From the NCBI GenBank assembly GCA_021825925.1, contig JAKAFP010000005.1, forward strand, positions 310,001 to 374,000: a stretch of 64,000 bases of DNA, read 5' to 3'. The notes under the pieces were generated by a model. The model searched no databases. It was not told where the DNA came from and saw only the letters and a list, made by a program, of their open reading frames with translations. This stretch comes from Chloroflexota bacterium. Its GTDB lineage: Bacteria > Chloroflexota > Anaerolineae > Anaerolineales > Anaerolineaceae. Positions 49,990 to 57,917 of this stretch are shown here, piece by piece; the stretch's first letter is position 1, and every line of letters begins with the position of its first letter. A program made the translations under genes and the position numbers.

Positions 49990-52158
49990 TTATTTCTTTT
50001 TGTTTATCCTCAGTCTGATCTCGATGTAGAGGAAGAGCAGCATCACTGCCAGCAGAACCACCAAGGCAGGAACAACCCACTTGAGCATATTGGTCCTGAA
50101 CGCCTGAACTGCATCCACTCCGGGGGCAACAGGGGTCTGCTGGCCTGAAATGGTGGTGATCTCGCCAGTGGCGATACCGGCATCCAACCAGCCTGTCTCT
50201 TCGTTTTTGCCGGTCACGATCATAAAGTTGTTCTTAGCTGCCTGGTTGCTGACCAGTCCATCCACCGCGTAAGTCAACCCAGCAGGGCTGCTGCCCAACA
50301 CTGCCAGCAGTACTTTGCTGGTGGAGGCATCATATCCGCGGATGGCGAGGTAGCCGGCGTCTTCACCAGCCTGAGGCCGGGTGACCAGTTGAAGTGCGCT
50401 TTGATCGCTTAACAGGTTCTGCGCATCAAACACCAATGACGGGAACTGTGTTTTATCCGTTAGACTGGTGAAACTTGAAGGCGCACCCACCAGGATCAAA
50501 CTGGCATTGGCCGCAAGCGTCGGGTCAATGGCATCAGCAAATCCGGCATTAAGCTGCATGATGGTGTGATCTGGAAGCCCAGCCCCAAGGCGTCCTGCAA
50601 GTTTTGCGGCTGCTTGAATGTTACTAAATTCTGTGGGCGCCACCTCAATTAAAACATTATCCAAACCGGACCCGGTCAGGAAGGCATTGGGGAAATCAGA
50701 GAAGGTCTTTGATACCAGTGAACCACCAACGGCGGTCTCAAGCGGCAGGTGCAGCAATGAGCTTGAACTGACACGCATCCACGCCATATTGGCCGTTGGG
50801 GCGGTGCATAGATCGCGCGTATTCAAGTCGGCCACAAATTCAACCGTGTTGCGTCCGGCATGCACCAGATTGGCCGGCATGATCAACTTGAACATAGCCT
50901 GGTTGGATGTGTTGTCAGTGAGGCGCAGACTTACAGCCGGGTAACCATTGACCAGCATTTGTAGACCTGAGCGTAGGTAATCCAATTGCTGTGAATGGCT
51001 GATCACCAGGTCAAAGCTGGCGTCAGCCCTCACCTGGTTGCCGGCGGGCACAAAGAAATCAAATGATTGAGACAGATTGTTTGGTTTTGTGAATACCAAT
51101 TCACCCACCCCCAGGTCATCCAGGGTCATGTCTTCCGGTCCGGTGGTTACGGCCACAGGATTGATGCCGCTGACCAGCATGGTATTGGCGTCACCGCCAG
51201 CGATCACCTGGTCTGCGCTGACTGCCTGAGCTGCCTTGACGACGCCAGCCTCATCCCCGCTTATCAGCAATCCGTATCCGCCTGCTGGTTTGAAGAAATA
51301 CACCAATCCTTCACCGGCATTCGCCTGTAAATTTGCATTGATGTCAAAGGTGGATAGCGATAGTGTTTTCAATGTATCGCTATTCGCCACCAGGATCACA
51401 TTTTGCGCAGTGGATGCCGCAGGTTGATAATCAGCCTGAGAAATCACCTCCGCAAGTGTTTGGCCCGATGAGATTTGACCGATCCCAGCTGCGAGGATCA
51501 TGGCGGCGCGCAGTTCGCCTGAACTTGGGTTGGCAGGCAGGAGGATCTTTAAGGGCACCGGCTGAACCGAATTCTTCACCACAAAAGGAGCTGGAAAATC
51601 GTTGAGGGTTAAGGATTTCTGGCTAGCATCGTATCCAAAGGTGATTTTGGAAGTCGGTGTAAGTGTGACGCTTGAAAGCAGGTTCATCAAGCATGAGATC
51701 GAACCATCCCAACGGATGCGCAGGGTGTTCACTCCGTCGCGAGTGACCGGGGCAAAAAGTGCTGCATCAAATTCATAATGAATGGTTTGTTGGCCGCTGG
51801 TTTGCAGGGTGTTAATGCCCACCAAGGTATCGTTTAAAAACACACTTAGATCGCCGCCCACCAAACCTGAGAGTGTCTGACTGGATTCAGTCGCCACCAG
51901 ACTTGAAAAGAAAGCCATGATGTCCAGATCCAGGCTGGCAGTGCCTTCAGGCTTCCAATCTGCGGGCAGGTTGAAGGTGAAATTCACCTCTGAAATTGGT
52001 CCGGTTAATGTCTGCGGAACAACCATCCCCAAATCTGTCAGGGTGAGGTCGGCCTGGGAGGTTGTCTGAGCCAGCACCGGTTGCACCGCTGCCAGGTTGA
52101 AACCCAACCCTGCCAGAAGGATGAAACCAAAAAGTTTGTAAATGAATGAACGTTTCAT
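49990..52158 (-). CDS. BcsB-like cellulose-synthase regulatory subunit homologue
   Basis: 722 residues from ATG 52158 (GGAGG upstream). Signal peptide (~1-30), then two repeated modules of beta-sandwich plus flavodoxin-like alpha/beta (for example SLDLDIMAFFSS...LSVFLNDTLVGI... and ASFDLVISHSQQLDY...LQMLVNGYPAVSLRL...). A single membrane helix (~690-714) with a basic tail RLRINKKK ends the protein. This is the BcsB layout, where it sits next to the BcsA synthase and guides the polysaccharide. No BcsA is in the window. The downstream genes are two GH94 proteins and the upstream gene is a Wzz-like protein. Confidence 0.82.
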   Translation of the reverse strand: MKRSFIYKLFGFILLAGLGFNLAAVQPVLAQTTSQADLTLTDLGMVVPQTLTGPISEVNFTFNLPADWKPEGTASLDLDIMAFFSSLVATESSQTLSGLVGGDLSVFLNDTLVGINTLQTSGQQTIHYEFDAALFAPVTRDGVNTLRIRWDGSISCLMNLLSSVTLTPTSKITFGYDASQKSLTLNDFPAPFVVKNSVQPVPLKILLPANPSSGELRAAMILAAGIGQISSGQTLAEVISQADYQPAASTAQNVILVANSDTLKTLSLSTFDINANLQANAGEGLVYFFKPAGGYGLLISGDEAGVVKAAQAVSADQVIAGGDANTMLVSGINPVAVTTGPEDMTLDDLGVGELVFTKPNNLSQSFDFFVPAGNQVRADASFDLVISHSQQLDYLRSGLQMLVNGYPAVSLRLTDNTSNQAMFKLIMPANLVHAGRNTVEFVADLNTRDLCTAPTANMAWMRVSSSSLLHLPLETAVGGSLVSKTFSDFPNAFLTGSGLDNVLIEVAPTEFSNIQAAAKLAGRLGAGLPDHTIMQLNAGFADAIDPTLAANASLILVGAPSSFTSLTDKTQFPSLVFDAQNLLSDQSALQLVTRPQAGEDAGYLAIRGYDASTSKVLLAVLGSSPAGLTYAVDGLVSNQAAKNNFMIVTGKNEETGWLDAGIATGEITTISGQQTPVAPGVDAVQAFRTNMLKWVVPALVVLLAVMLLFLYIEIRLRINKKK

Positions 52159-52171
52159 GTCATCCTCCTCT

Positions 52172-53263
52172 TTAGTTTCCCAGGACCATTTTATCTGCGC
52201 CGGAGCGGGCATCTTTAACCGCTTCTTCAACCCGCAGAATCATCTGGTCGCTGGAATCTTCAGGCTTGCGGGTAACGACACCAGCGACAGGGGTCAGGAA
52301 AATCTTTTCGCCTGATTCAGTCGTGATGGGTTCTTCCAAAGCCATGAGCAAACGTTCAAAAGTCTTCCTGGCCGGCATATCCGGTGTGGAGGGCAGCAGA
52401 ACACCAAATTCAAGTCGGCTCCATCTGCCCACCAGGTCGTTGCCGCGCAGCTGGTCATGAAGTCGTTCAACGACATTCTGCAGCAGAATGGCAGTGATGC
52501 GCTCGGGCAATCCATCTATCAAGTCTTCAAGTCCTTGCAGGTAGATCACGCCAAAAGCCACCGGCACGTCCTTGGGTTTGATGAGTTCGGTGGTGAATGA
52601 ACGCAGCAGGTATTTTCTGGTGAAAGCCAGGGATTGTTTATCGGTAATGGTGCGTTCGCGCAGCGCTTCGAGCGGTGTGCGCAAGAGCTCACGCAGCAGC
52701 AGGAAGATGATTCCGATCAGAAGGCCTGCGCCTGCTGCGATGATCATATAAAGGAATGGACGCGGCTTGAAAGGAGTGGTTGGTTCCACCGCGGTATCGA
52801 GAAAGACGATGTCATAGACCTGGTAAATGCTTTTAATGTAACTGATGCCGTTCTGACCAATGTTATTGGCCAACAGCGTGGCTTCTTGAGGATTCGGTCC
52901 TTCGACGTGGAGCACCAGAATGTTGGTATCAGTCTGCACTTCGGAATAAACCCGCATCTCTTTCAGCGCAGCTTCGTCCAATTGAAGCCGGCTGATCGTA
53001 TCCTGATAAACGCGGTTGCTGTCTAAAATATCCGCGTAGGTGGTTGAGATGGTGCGCTTATCCAGTGTGTCGAGGCTGCTGACCACATCACGGCTGCTGG
53101 TCAACGTGTTATTGGGATAGACCAGGAATTTTGCCGAAGCCCGGTACATGGGTGTGGCCAGTACCGACCAGATCAATGCTCCCACCGCAAAGGCAGTAAC
53201 AAAGATCACCAAAATTCTCCATCCTCTTTGAAATCTCGTAAAACTGGTTCGGTTCGTTGACAT
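52172..53263 (-). CDS. Wzz-like chain-length protein fused to a degenerate GGDEF domain
   Basis: 363 residues. A Wzz module (membrane helices ~15-36 and ~170-192, coiled periplasmic part between, TPFKPRPF Pro-rich motif before TM2) is followed by a cytoplasmic domain (~207-360) with the GGDEF fold order: DKQSLAFTRKYLLRSFTTEL, RGNDLVGRWSRLEFGVLLP, VTRKPEDSSDQMILRVEEAVKDAR. The active-site GGDEF is changed to S282-R-L-E-F286, so synthase activity is unlikely. The inhibitory-site motif R273-G-N-D276 is kept with exact 5-residue spacing. This suggests a c-di-GMP receptor (like PelD) that controls chain length or export. It is 13 bases upstream of the BcsB-like gene. Confidence 0.8.
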   Translation of the reverse strand: MSTNRTSFTRFQRGWRILVIFVTAFAVGALIWSVLATPMYRASAKFLVYPNNTLTSSRDVVSSLDTLDKRTISTTYADILDSNRVYQDTISRLQLDEAALKEMRVYSEVQTDTNILVLHVEGPNPQEATLLANNIGQNGISYIKSIYQVYDIVFLDTAVEPTTPFKPRPFLYMIIAAGAGLLIGIIFLLLRELLRTPLEALRERTITDKQSLAFTRKYLLRSFTTELIKPKDVPVAFGVIYLQGLEDLIDGLPERITAILLQNVVERLHDQLRGNDLVGRWSRLEFGVLLPSTPDMPARKTFERLLMALEEPITTESGEKIFLTPVAGVVTRKPEDSSDQMILRVEEAVKDARSGADKMVLGN

Positions 53264-53288
53264 ACGTCCTCCTCTTTAAAAACGATCG

Positions 53289-54080
53289 CTATTCAAGCGG
53301 GGCAATCACGAACAACCTGCCCCACGAATCTTCATTGCCTTGGGCGATACAAGTTTGAAATGTGGTCCGTGCTCCACCTCCAAAAACGCGGTAGAAAAGA
53401 TCTGTGGAGCTGAGCGTTTCACCGCTCGACAGACTGACGAAATTGCTGGTCGGACTGTTTGGGCTGAGCGCCTGAAATTCTTCAGCATTTGAAACCACAT
53501 ATTCATCCGTGGTTCCATCACCGTAAATCAAAGTGACGGACTGTCCGGGAGAGAGTGAAAAGAAATAAGCACCGGCGAGATAATTGTGGGCCAGAAGTCC
53601 CGTATTGCCAGTGATATTTCTGACCATCGCAAAGTAGGTGGCGGTGTTGGGCACGGTTGAGACATAAGCCGCGTCTGATGAAGGCTGCTGAACAACACGC
53701 AGAGACATCACGTCTTCAACATAAACGCCGACCACCTGGCCTGCATTGCCGTTCTTGAGATTCTCAATAAAAGTATCCAAAAAAGGCGGTGGTAATGGTG
53801 TAGGGGTTGGCAGTGGGGTTGCAGTGCTAACCGGGGTGGCAGTTTCAGTGGGAGTGGCGGTGTTTTCCGGTGTTTGAGTAACAGTCGGGGTTGGCGATAT
53901 CTCAGGTGTGATCGTCGCCGTTGCAGTAGGCGTAAAACGTTTTGTGGGCGTATACAGATGCACCATATTTGCACCTGAGTTGGAATTGCTTCCATTTTGC
54001 AGTTGGCAGCCCGTAAAGATTAGGCAGGCAACGATCAAAATGAGTAAGGGAAACGCATATTTGCGTTGGAATAGTCTCAA
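53289..54080 (-). CDS. Sortase-like lipoprotein
   Basis: 263 residues. Lipobox FTGC (Cys25), a long Thr/Pro stalk (~40-98), then a domain with AHNYLAGAYFFSLSPGQSVTLIYGDGT, TFQTCIAQG and GRLFVIAPL. This is the order of sortase catalytic residues: His165 after LL-A, Cys244 in T-x-x-T-C, Arg255 in G-R-L. Sortases cleave and re-ligate surface-protein sorting signals; a lipid-anchored form is unusual because most use a membrane helix. An inactive sortase-fold sensor is the alternative. First of a possible operon with the Wzz-GGDEF and BcsB-like genes. Confidence 0.7.
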   Translation of the reverse strand: MRLFQRKYAFPLLILIVACLIFTGCQLQNGSNSNSGANMVHLYTPTKRFTPTATATITPEISPTPTVTQTPENTATPTETATPVSTATPLPTPTPLPPPFLDTFIENLKNGNAGQVVGVYVEDVMSLRVVQQPSSDAAYVSTVPNTATYFAMVRNITGNTGLLAHNYLAGAYFFSLSPGQSVTLIYGDGTTDEYVVSNAEEFQALSPNSPTSNFVSLSSGETLSSTDLFYRVFGGGARTTFQTCIAQGNEDSWGRLFVIAPLE

Positions 54081-54207
54081 GGTTAATTCGACCAGTTCAA
54101 GTGTAAGGTAGGGATTCTGCGATAACTCCCTAATTTGATTATAGGCGAGAATCGGTTGAAATCAATAAGCTTCTCGTAAAGAAGGAAATTTTGCCGTTAA
54201 GGTTAAA

Positions 54208-54237
54208 TAAAAAATGAGACAAACGAATTCGTCTCAT
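54208..54237 (-). terminator. Intrinsic terminator of the YjfB-like gene
   Basis: A 7-bp stem (54214-54220 with 54231-54237), followed on the minus strand by TTTTTT. Confidence 0.75.
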
Positions 54238-54258
54238 ATTTTCAATATGTTTATGGAA

Positions 54259-54462
54259 TTATGCGGTACGGTTGATGATTTGCCCCGTACCATCCAAAGA
54301 AGTGTTCTGGATCATTTTCACCAAAGCCGCAGCCTGCGCTTCTTCTTGATCCATCTGTTGTTTCATCACCGCCATAGAAATCTGATTCATCACCTGAGTA
54401 TTTGCCCGGTTGGTGAATGAACTGGCGAGAGAGTCTTCCATGGACGTTCCAGATATAACCAT
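54259..54462 (-). CDS. YjfB-family putative motility protein
   Basis: 67 residues. The middle NTQVMNQISMAVMKQQMDQEEAQAAALVKMIQ matches the YjfB (DUF/PF14070) pattern of a short helical protein with Q-V/I-S-x-A-V-x-x-x-x-M-D and A-x-x-L-x-x-x. The family is linked to motility genes in other bacteria but its function is unknown. No flagellar gene is in the window. It has its own terminator. Confidence 0.7.
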   Translation of the reverse strand: MVISGTSMEDSLASSFTNRANTQVMNQISMAVMKQQMDQEEAQAAALVKMIQNTSLDGTGQIINRTA

Positions 54463-54572
54463 GTTTAAAGTATCGGCAGAAATTTTGAAAAGTTAAATCA
54501 GTTTGTGCTATAACTGGGTAACGATCATGGCGTCATCCATGATCTATAAAAAAATCATTTGGAGAAATCCGG

Positions 54573-55013
54573 TTGTCTCAAACCCCTTTTTGGAAAATCA
54601 AACCGCTTGACCAGCTCTCGCCCGAAGAGTGGGAGTCACTATGTGACGGCTGCGCCAAGTGCTGCCTGATCAAATTTGAAGATGAAGACACTGGGCGGAT
54701 CTATCACACCAACGTGGTGTGCGAACTGCTTGAGATCTTCCATTGCAAATGTACCCGTTATGCCGAACGATCGGTTCTGGTGCCGGAATGCCTCACCCTG
54801 GATGCCACCCTGGCCGGCAGCTTAAAATGGATGCCCGACACCTGCGCCTACCGTCTGTTGGCAGAAGGCAAGGACCTGCCCATCTGGCACCCGCTGGTCA
54901 GCGGCGACCCCAAATCAGTGCATCAAGCCGGCTTGTCCGTACGCGGCAAGGTGGTCTCTGCGCGGGATGTGGATCCTGACGATCTGCCTGATTATGTGGT
55001 GGACGACGATTAG
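54573..55013 (+). CDS. YcgN/UPF0260 Cys-cluster protein
   Basis: 146 residues. WKIKPLDQLSPEEWESLCDGCAKCCLIKFEDEDTGRIYHTNVVCELLEIFHCKCTRYAER followed by PECLTL and LPDTCAYRLLAEGKDLP match YcgN-type proteins with conserved Cys, presumably a metal or Fe-S site. TTG start at 54573 with TTGGAG about 9 bases upstream. The biological role in bacteria is unknown. It precedes the aldolase gene by 130 bases. Confidence 0.88.
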   Translation: MSQTPFWKIKPLDQLSPEEWESLCDGCAKCCLIKFEDEDTGRIYHTNVVCELLEIFHCKCTRYAERSVLVPECLTLDATLAGSLKWMPDTCAYRLLAEGKDLPIWHPLVSGDPKSVHQAGLSVRGKVVSARDVDPDDLPDYVVDDD

Positions 55014-55142
55014 ATGTAGGGGTGGGTTCCAAACCCACCCGTTTATTACCCGTCCAGACAACCTGCGCTAAAACCAAAAACAGGAATATAATTGTGCCCA
55101 GACCATCCCTCCCCTCGGGGAGCTAATCTTAAGGAGAATGAC

Positions 55143-56093
55143 ATGATCGTTACCACGAAAGAATTGTTTAAAGCCGCTTACGGCAAGTACGCCATTGGTG
55201 CCTATAACATCAACAACCTTGAACAAACCATGGGTCTTTTCCGTGGATGCGTTGACAGCCAGGCTCCCTTTATCATCCAGATCAGCAAGGGTGCTCGCAG
55301 CTATACGCATAAACTCATGCTCGAAGGCCTCATCCGCTCCGCCGACCAGGTCTTCCCGGATGCCATTTTTGCCGTCCATCTTGACCACGGCGATGAAGAA
55401 ACCTGCTACGACTGCATTAACAGCGGATTCTATTCCTCCGTCATGATTGATGCTTCAGCCGAACCTTTCGAAAAGAACGTCGAGATCACCAAACGTGTGG
55501 TCGAAGCCGCCCACAAAAAGGGCATCGTTGTCGAAGCCGAACTCGGCCAGCTCGGTGGCGTTGAAGAACACGTCCAGGTGGATGAAGCCAACGCCAAACT
55601 CACCGACCCCAAACAGGCTGCTGAATTCGTTAAACTCACCGGCTGCGATTCACTGGCCTGTGCCATCGGCACCAGCCATGGCGCCTTCAAATTCAGCGGT
55701 TCCCAGGGTCTGCACTTCGACGTTCTCGAACAGATCCAAAAAGTGCTGCCCAACTTCCCGCTTGTCATGCACGGTTCATCCTCCGTGCCCCAGGACGAGG
55801 TGGAACGCATCAACGCCGCCGGTGGCAAACTGGCCGGCGCCAAGGGTGTGGATCCTACTCAGTTCAAACGAGCCGCCGAACTCGGCGTCACCAAGATCAA
55901 CATTGACACAGACGGCCGCCTTGTCTGGACTCGTGTTCACCGTGAATACTTCCTCCAACATCCCGAGAACTTCGATCTCCGCCCTGTTGGCAAGATCTTC
56001 ATGGCCGAATATGCCAAGTTCATTGAACAGAAGAACGAATACCTCGGTAGCAACAACCAGATTGATGCCGTTCGCAAAATTCTCAGCAAGTAA
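55143..56093 (+). CDS. Fructose-bisphosphate aldolase, class II
   Basis: 316 residues from ATG 55143 (AAGGAGAATG). It cleaves fructose-1,6-bisphosphate in glycolysis or builds it in gluconeogenesis with a metal cofactor. Signatures: GAYNINNLEQTMG, VHLDHGDEETCYDCINSGF, VEAELGQLGG, GTSHGAFKF, LVMHGSSSVP and KINIDTDGRL. His and Asp metal ligands are intact. Codon use is strongly biased to C-ending codons as in a highly expressed gene. The length fits the shorter (class IIA/IIB intermediate) FbaA-like group. Confidence 0.94.
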   Translation: MIVTTKELFKAAYGKYAIGAYNINNLEQTMGLFRGCVDSQAPFIIQISKGARSYTHKLMLEGLIRSADQVFPDAIFAVHLDHGDEETCYDCINSGFYSSVMIDASAEPFEKNVEITKRVVEAAHKKGIVVEAELGQLGGVEEHVQVDEANAKLTDPKQAAEFVKLTGCDSLACAIGTSHGAFKFSGSQGLHFDVLEQIQKVLPNFPLVMHGSSSVPQDEVERINAAGGKLAGAKGVDPTQFKRAAELGVTKINIDTDGRLVWTRVHREYFLQHPENFDLRPVGKIFMAEYAKFIEQKNEYLGSNNQIDAVRKILSK

Positions 56094-56110
56094 TTTGTCG
56101 AGCATGCCAA

Positions 56111-56144
56111 GCCCCCGCAGTTTTTTGAAACTGCGGGGGCTTTT
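56111..56144 (+). terminator. Strong intrinsic terminator after the aldolase
   Basis: A 13-bp stem GCCCCCGCAGTTT / AAACTGCGGGGGC, 4-base loop, then TTTT. Confidence 0.9.
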
Positions 56145-56192
56145 CTATGGTTACAAGAAACTGGGGGTTTTGATAATTCCCCAGTTTAGATT

Positions 56193-56270
56193 TTAGTTTG
56201 GGCTGGCAGCAAATTGCTGGCCGAATTCAAAGCAACGATCCGTGGTCTCGCCATCCGGAGCCCACTTTTC
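56193..56270 (-). pseudogene. Decayed tail of a flavodiiron gene
   Basis: On the minus strand this reads EKWAPDGETTDRCFEFGQQF-AASPN-stop in an open frame of 25 codons plus stop. It matches the last 25 codons of the intact flavodiiron gene (57918-57995), 67 of 78 bases identical by hand. Nothing upstream continues the homology; it is a 3' fragment, in the same orientation as the intact gene and about 1.7 kb away. A small hairpin (56158-56187) follows it. The rest of 56145-56555 is AT-rich with no gene seen. Confidence 0.9.
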
Positions 56271-56555
56271 TTATATCATTTTTTTGTAAAATTTGAAACA
56301 AGTAAACCCAACTTCATTATTCAAGTTGTCGTAAAGAATTTTGCGGAACGGAAGAAATAACACAAAAATCTATGTTCAATCACTTTCCCATTTAATCAAT
56401 AGTAAAGTTGTGGGAAAATAATTAATCAATAATTTATTGAGATAGATGTTTTTAAACTTTTTTTGGTGGATTTTTGGAATAACTATACTATTTTAGAAAA
56501 AATATATAATACTAAAAATAATTGATCTTAGGATCTTATTCAAGGAGGATAGCGG

Positions 56556-57725
56556 ATGCCAAATAAGTGGTTTGACAAAATTATTAATAAGCTAACAAGT
56601 AATTTGTCTGATGACGATGGCCCTCCAGATCCATCTGGACATGTAGTTTTCAAACCTGAGATGCTCGAGAAACTTTATGATCCTGATGAAAAAGTACGAG
56701 CGGCGACTGCTGAATTATTGGGTCATACGGCTGATGAACGCGCAATTGAAGCCCTGATCACGGCGATAAGTGATCACTCTTGGAGCGGTTATCGAGAGGC
56801 GACAGAAATTTCACTGGTCAACCATCTAGGGAACGAGGAAAGTGGAAGTATAGCGATAACAAGGCATTCAAACACACTTACTTCAGCCGTTCAGGCACTT
56901 GTGAGATTAAAAGCAACAACAGCAACTCCAACAATTGTAAAATTGTTAAATGATGATAGGGCTGATCCAATTAGGTCCACGATAGTACAAGCTCTTGGCA
57001 AAATTGGCAATCCGGACGCAATAGAAGGACTTTTGGAACGATATAGAAAATGCATATTGGAGATTAAAAAACCATATGCAATCAGCCTTAAACAACTGGG
57101 TTGGAAACCCGATAGTCCACAGGAAGCAGCAGAATTTTATCTGGTCCTTGAAGACAATGATGCCCTTCTACAAACTGGACAAGGCGGTGCAGACCGTTTA
57201 TTCGAGATAGCTAACAAAGGGTACCCTGGAGATAAATATACTGAAAAAATATTCGAAATCTTGGTACAGATGGGAGACCAACGTGTAGCAGATATTATAG
57301 TAAAGTGGATTCAAATTCCTAAGCGCCAAGTGGCCTCCGAAAACCAGATAAATTTGTCTACTTATAGGCTCGAGGAACGTAAATTGATGGCGCTTACTCG
57401 GTATTTAGCTCGATTGAAGGATCCTCGTGTCAACGAGTATTACCTCTGGGTATTAAACAATACTAATGATTATCAAATTTTTAATCAGGTTGTGAGCTTT
57501 GGAGATCCTTCGTTAGCAGGTGCAATTCTCGAGTGTGCTGGTAGGAATAATTGGATGCGCGCTTTGGCAAAAAATTATATTTCTGATCAATTTCCAGAGG
57601 GTACAGAAAAATTATTTGAAACCATGAAACCCTACTTAGAAAACGCAGGTTTTCTCCCTTATGTTAAAGATATGTGGGATAACGCTTTAGATGATGTATT
57701 GGCTAAACAAAAACTTCGAAAATAA
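56556..57725 (+). CDS. HEAT-repeat protein of unknown function
   Basis: 389 residues, cytoplasmic, with HEAT-type helical repeats (PDEKVRAATAELLGHTADERAIEALITAI; STIVQALGKIGNPDAIEGLLERY). AT-rich, with a strong ribosome site (CAAGGAGGATAG). Helical-repeat proteins act as binding scaffolds; no catalytic motif is visible. It sits between the flavodiiron gene and a decayed tail of that gene, in opposite orientation to both. Its composition stands out from the neighbours, pointing to horizontal arrival. Confidence 0.8.
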   Translation: MPNKWFDKIINKLTSNLSDDDGPPDPSGHVVFKPEMLEKLYDPDEKVRAATAELLGHTADERAIEALITAISDHSWSGYREATEISLVNHLGNEESGSIAITRHSNTLTSAVQALVRLKATTATPTIVKLLNDDRADPIRSTIVQALGKIGNPDAIEGLLERYRKCILEIKKPYAISLKQLGWKPDSPQEAAEFYLVLEDNDALLQTGQGGADRLFEIANKGYPGDKYTEKIFEILVQMGDQRVADIIVKWIQIPKRQVASENQINLSTYRLEERKLMALTRYLARLKDPRVNEYYLWVLNNTNDYQIFNQVVSFGDPSLAGAILECAGRNNWMRALAKNYISDQFPEGTEKLFETMKPYLENAGFLPYVKDMWDNALDDVLAKQKLRK

Positions 57726-57835
57726 TAGAATACTTCCAAGATAATATCGTGAACCTAATTACTTAAAAAATCATCATGTAATTGAAAGCACAAGACACAA
57801 GCATCAAAACTCAGTTTAATGGTTGATATGATTTG

Positions 57836-57870
57836 AAAGCAGCAAGAGTCTTGAAGATTCCTGCTGCTTT
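57836..57870. terminator. Bidirectional hairpin between the HEAT-repeat and flavodiiron genes
   Basis: A 9-bp perfect stem (57836-57844 with 57862-57870) extended by further weaker pairs; T-rich on either side. Confidence 0.7.
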
Positions 57871-57917
57871 GTTAATGCAAACCATCTGGAGATTTTTTAA
57901 AATCCACGGTTTAGATA

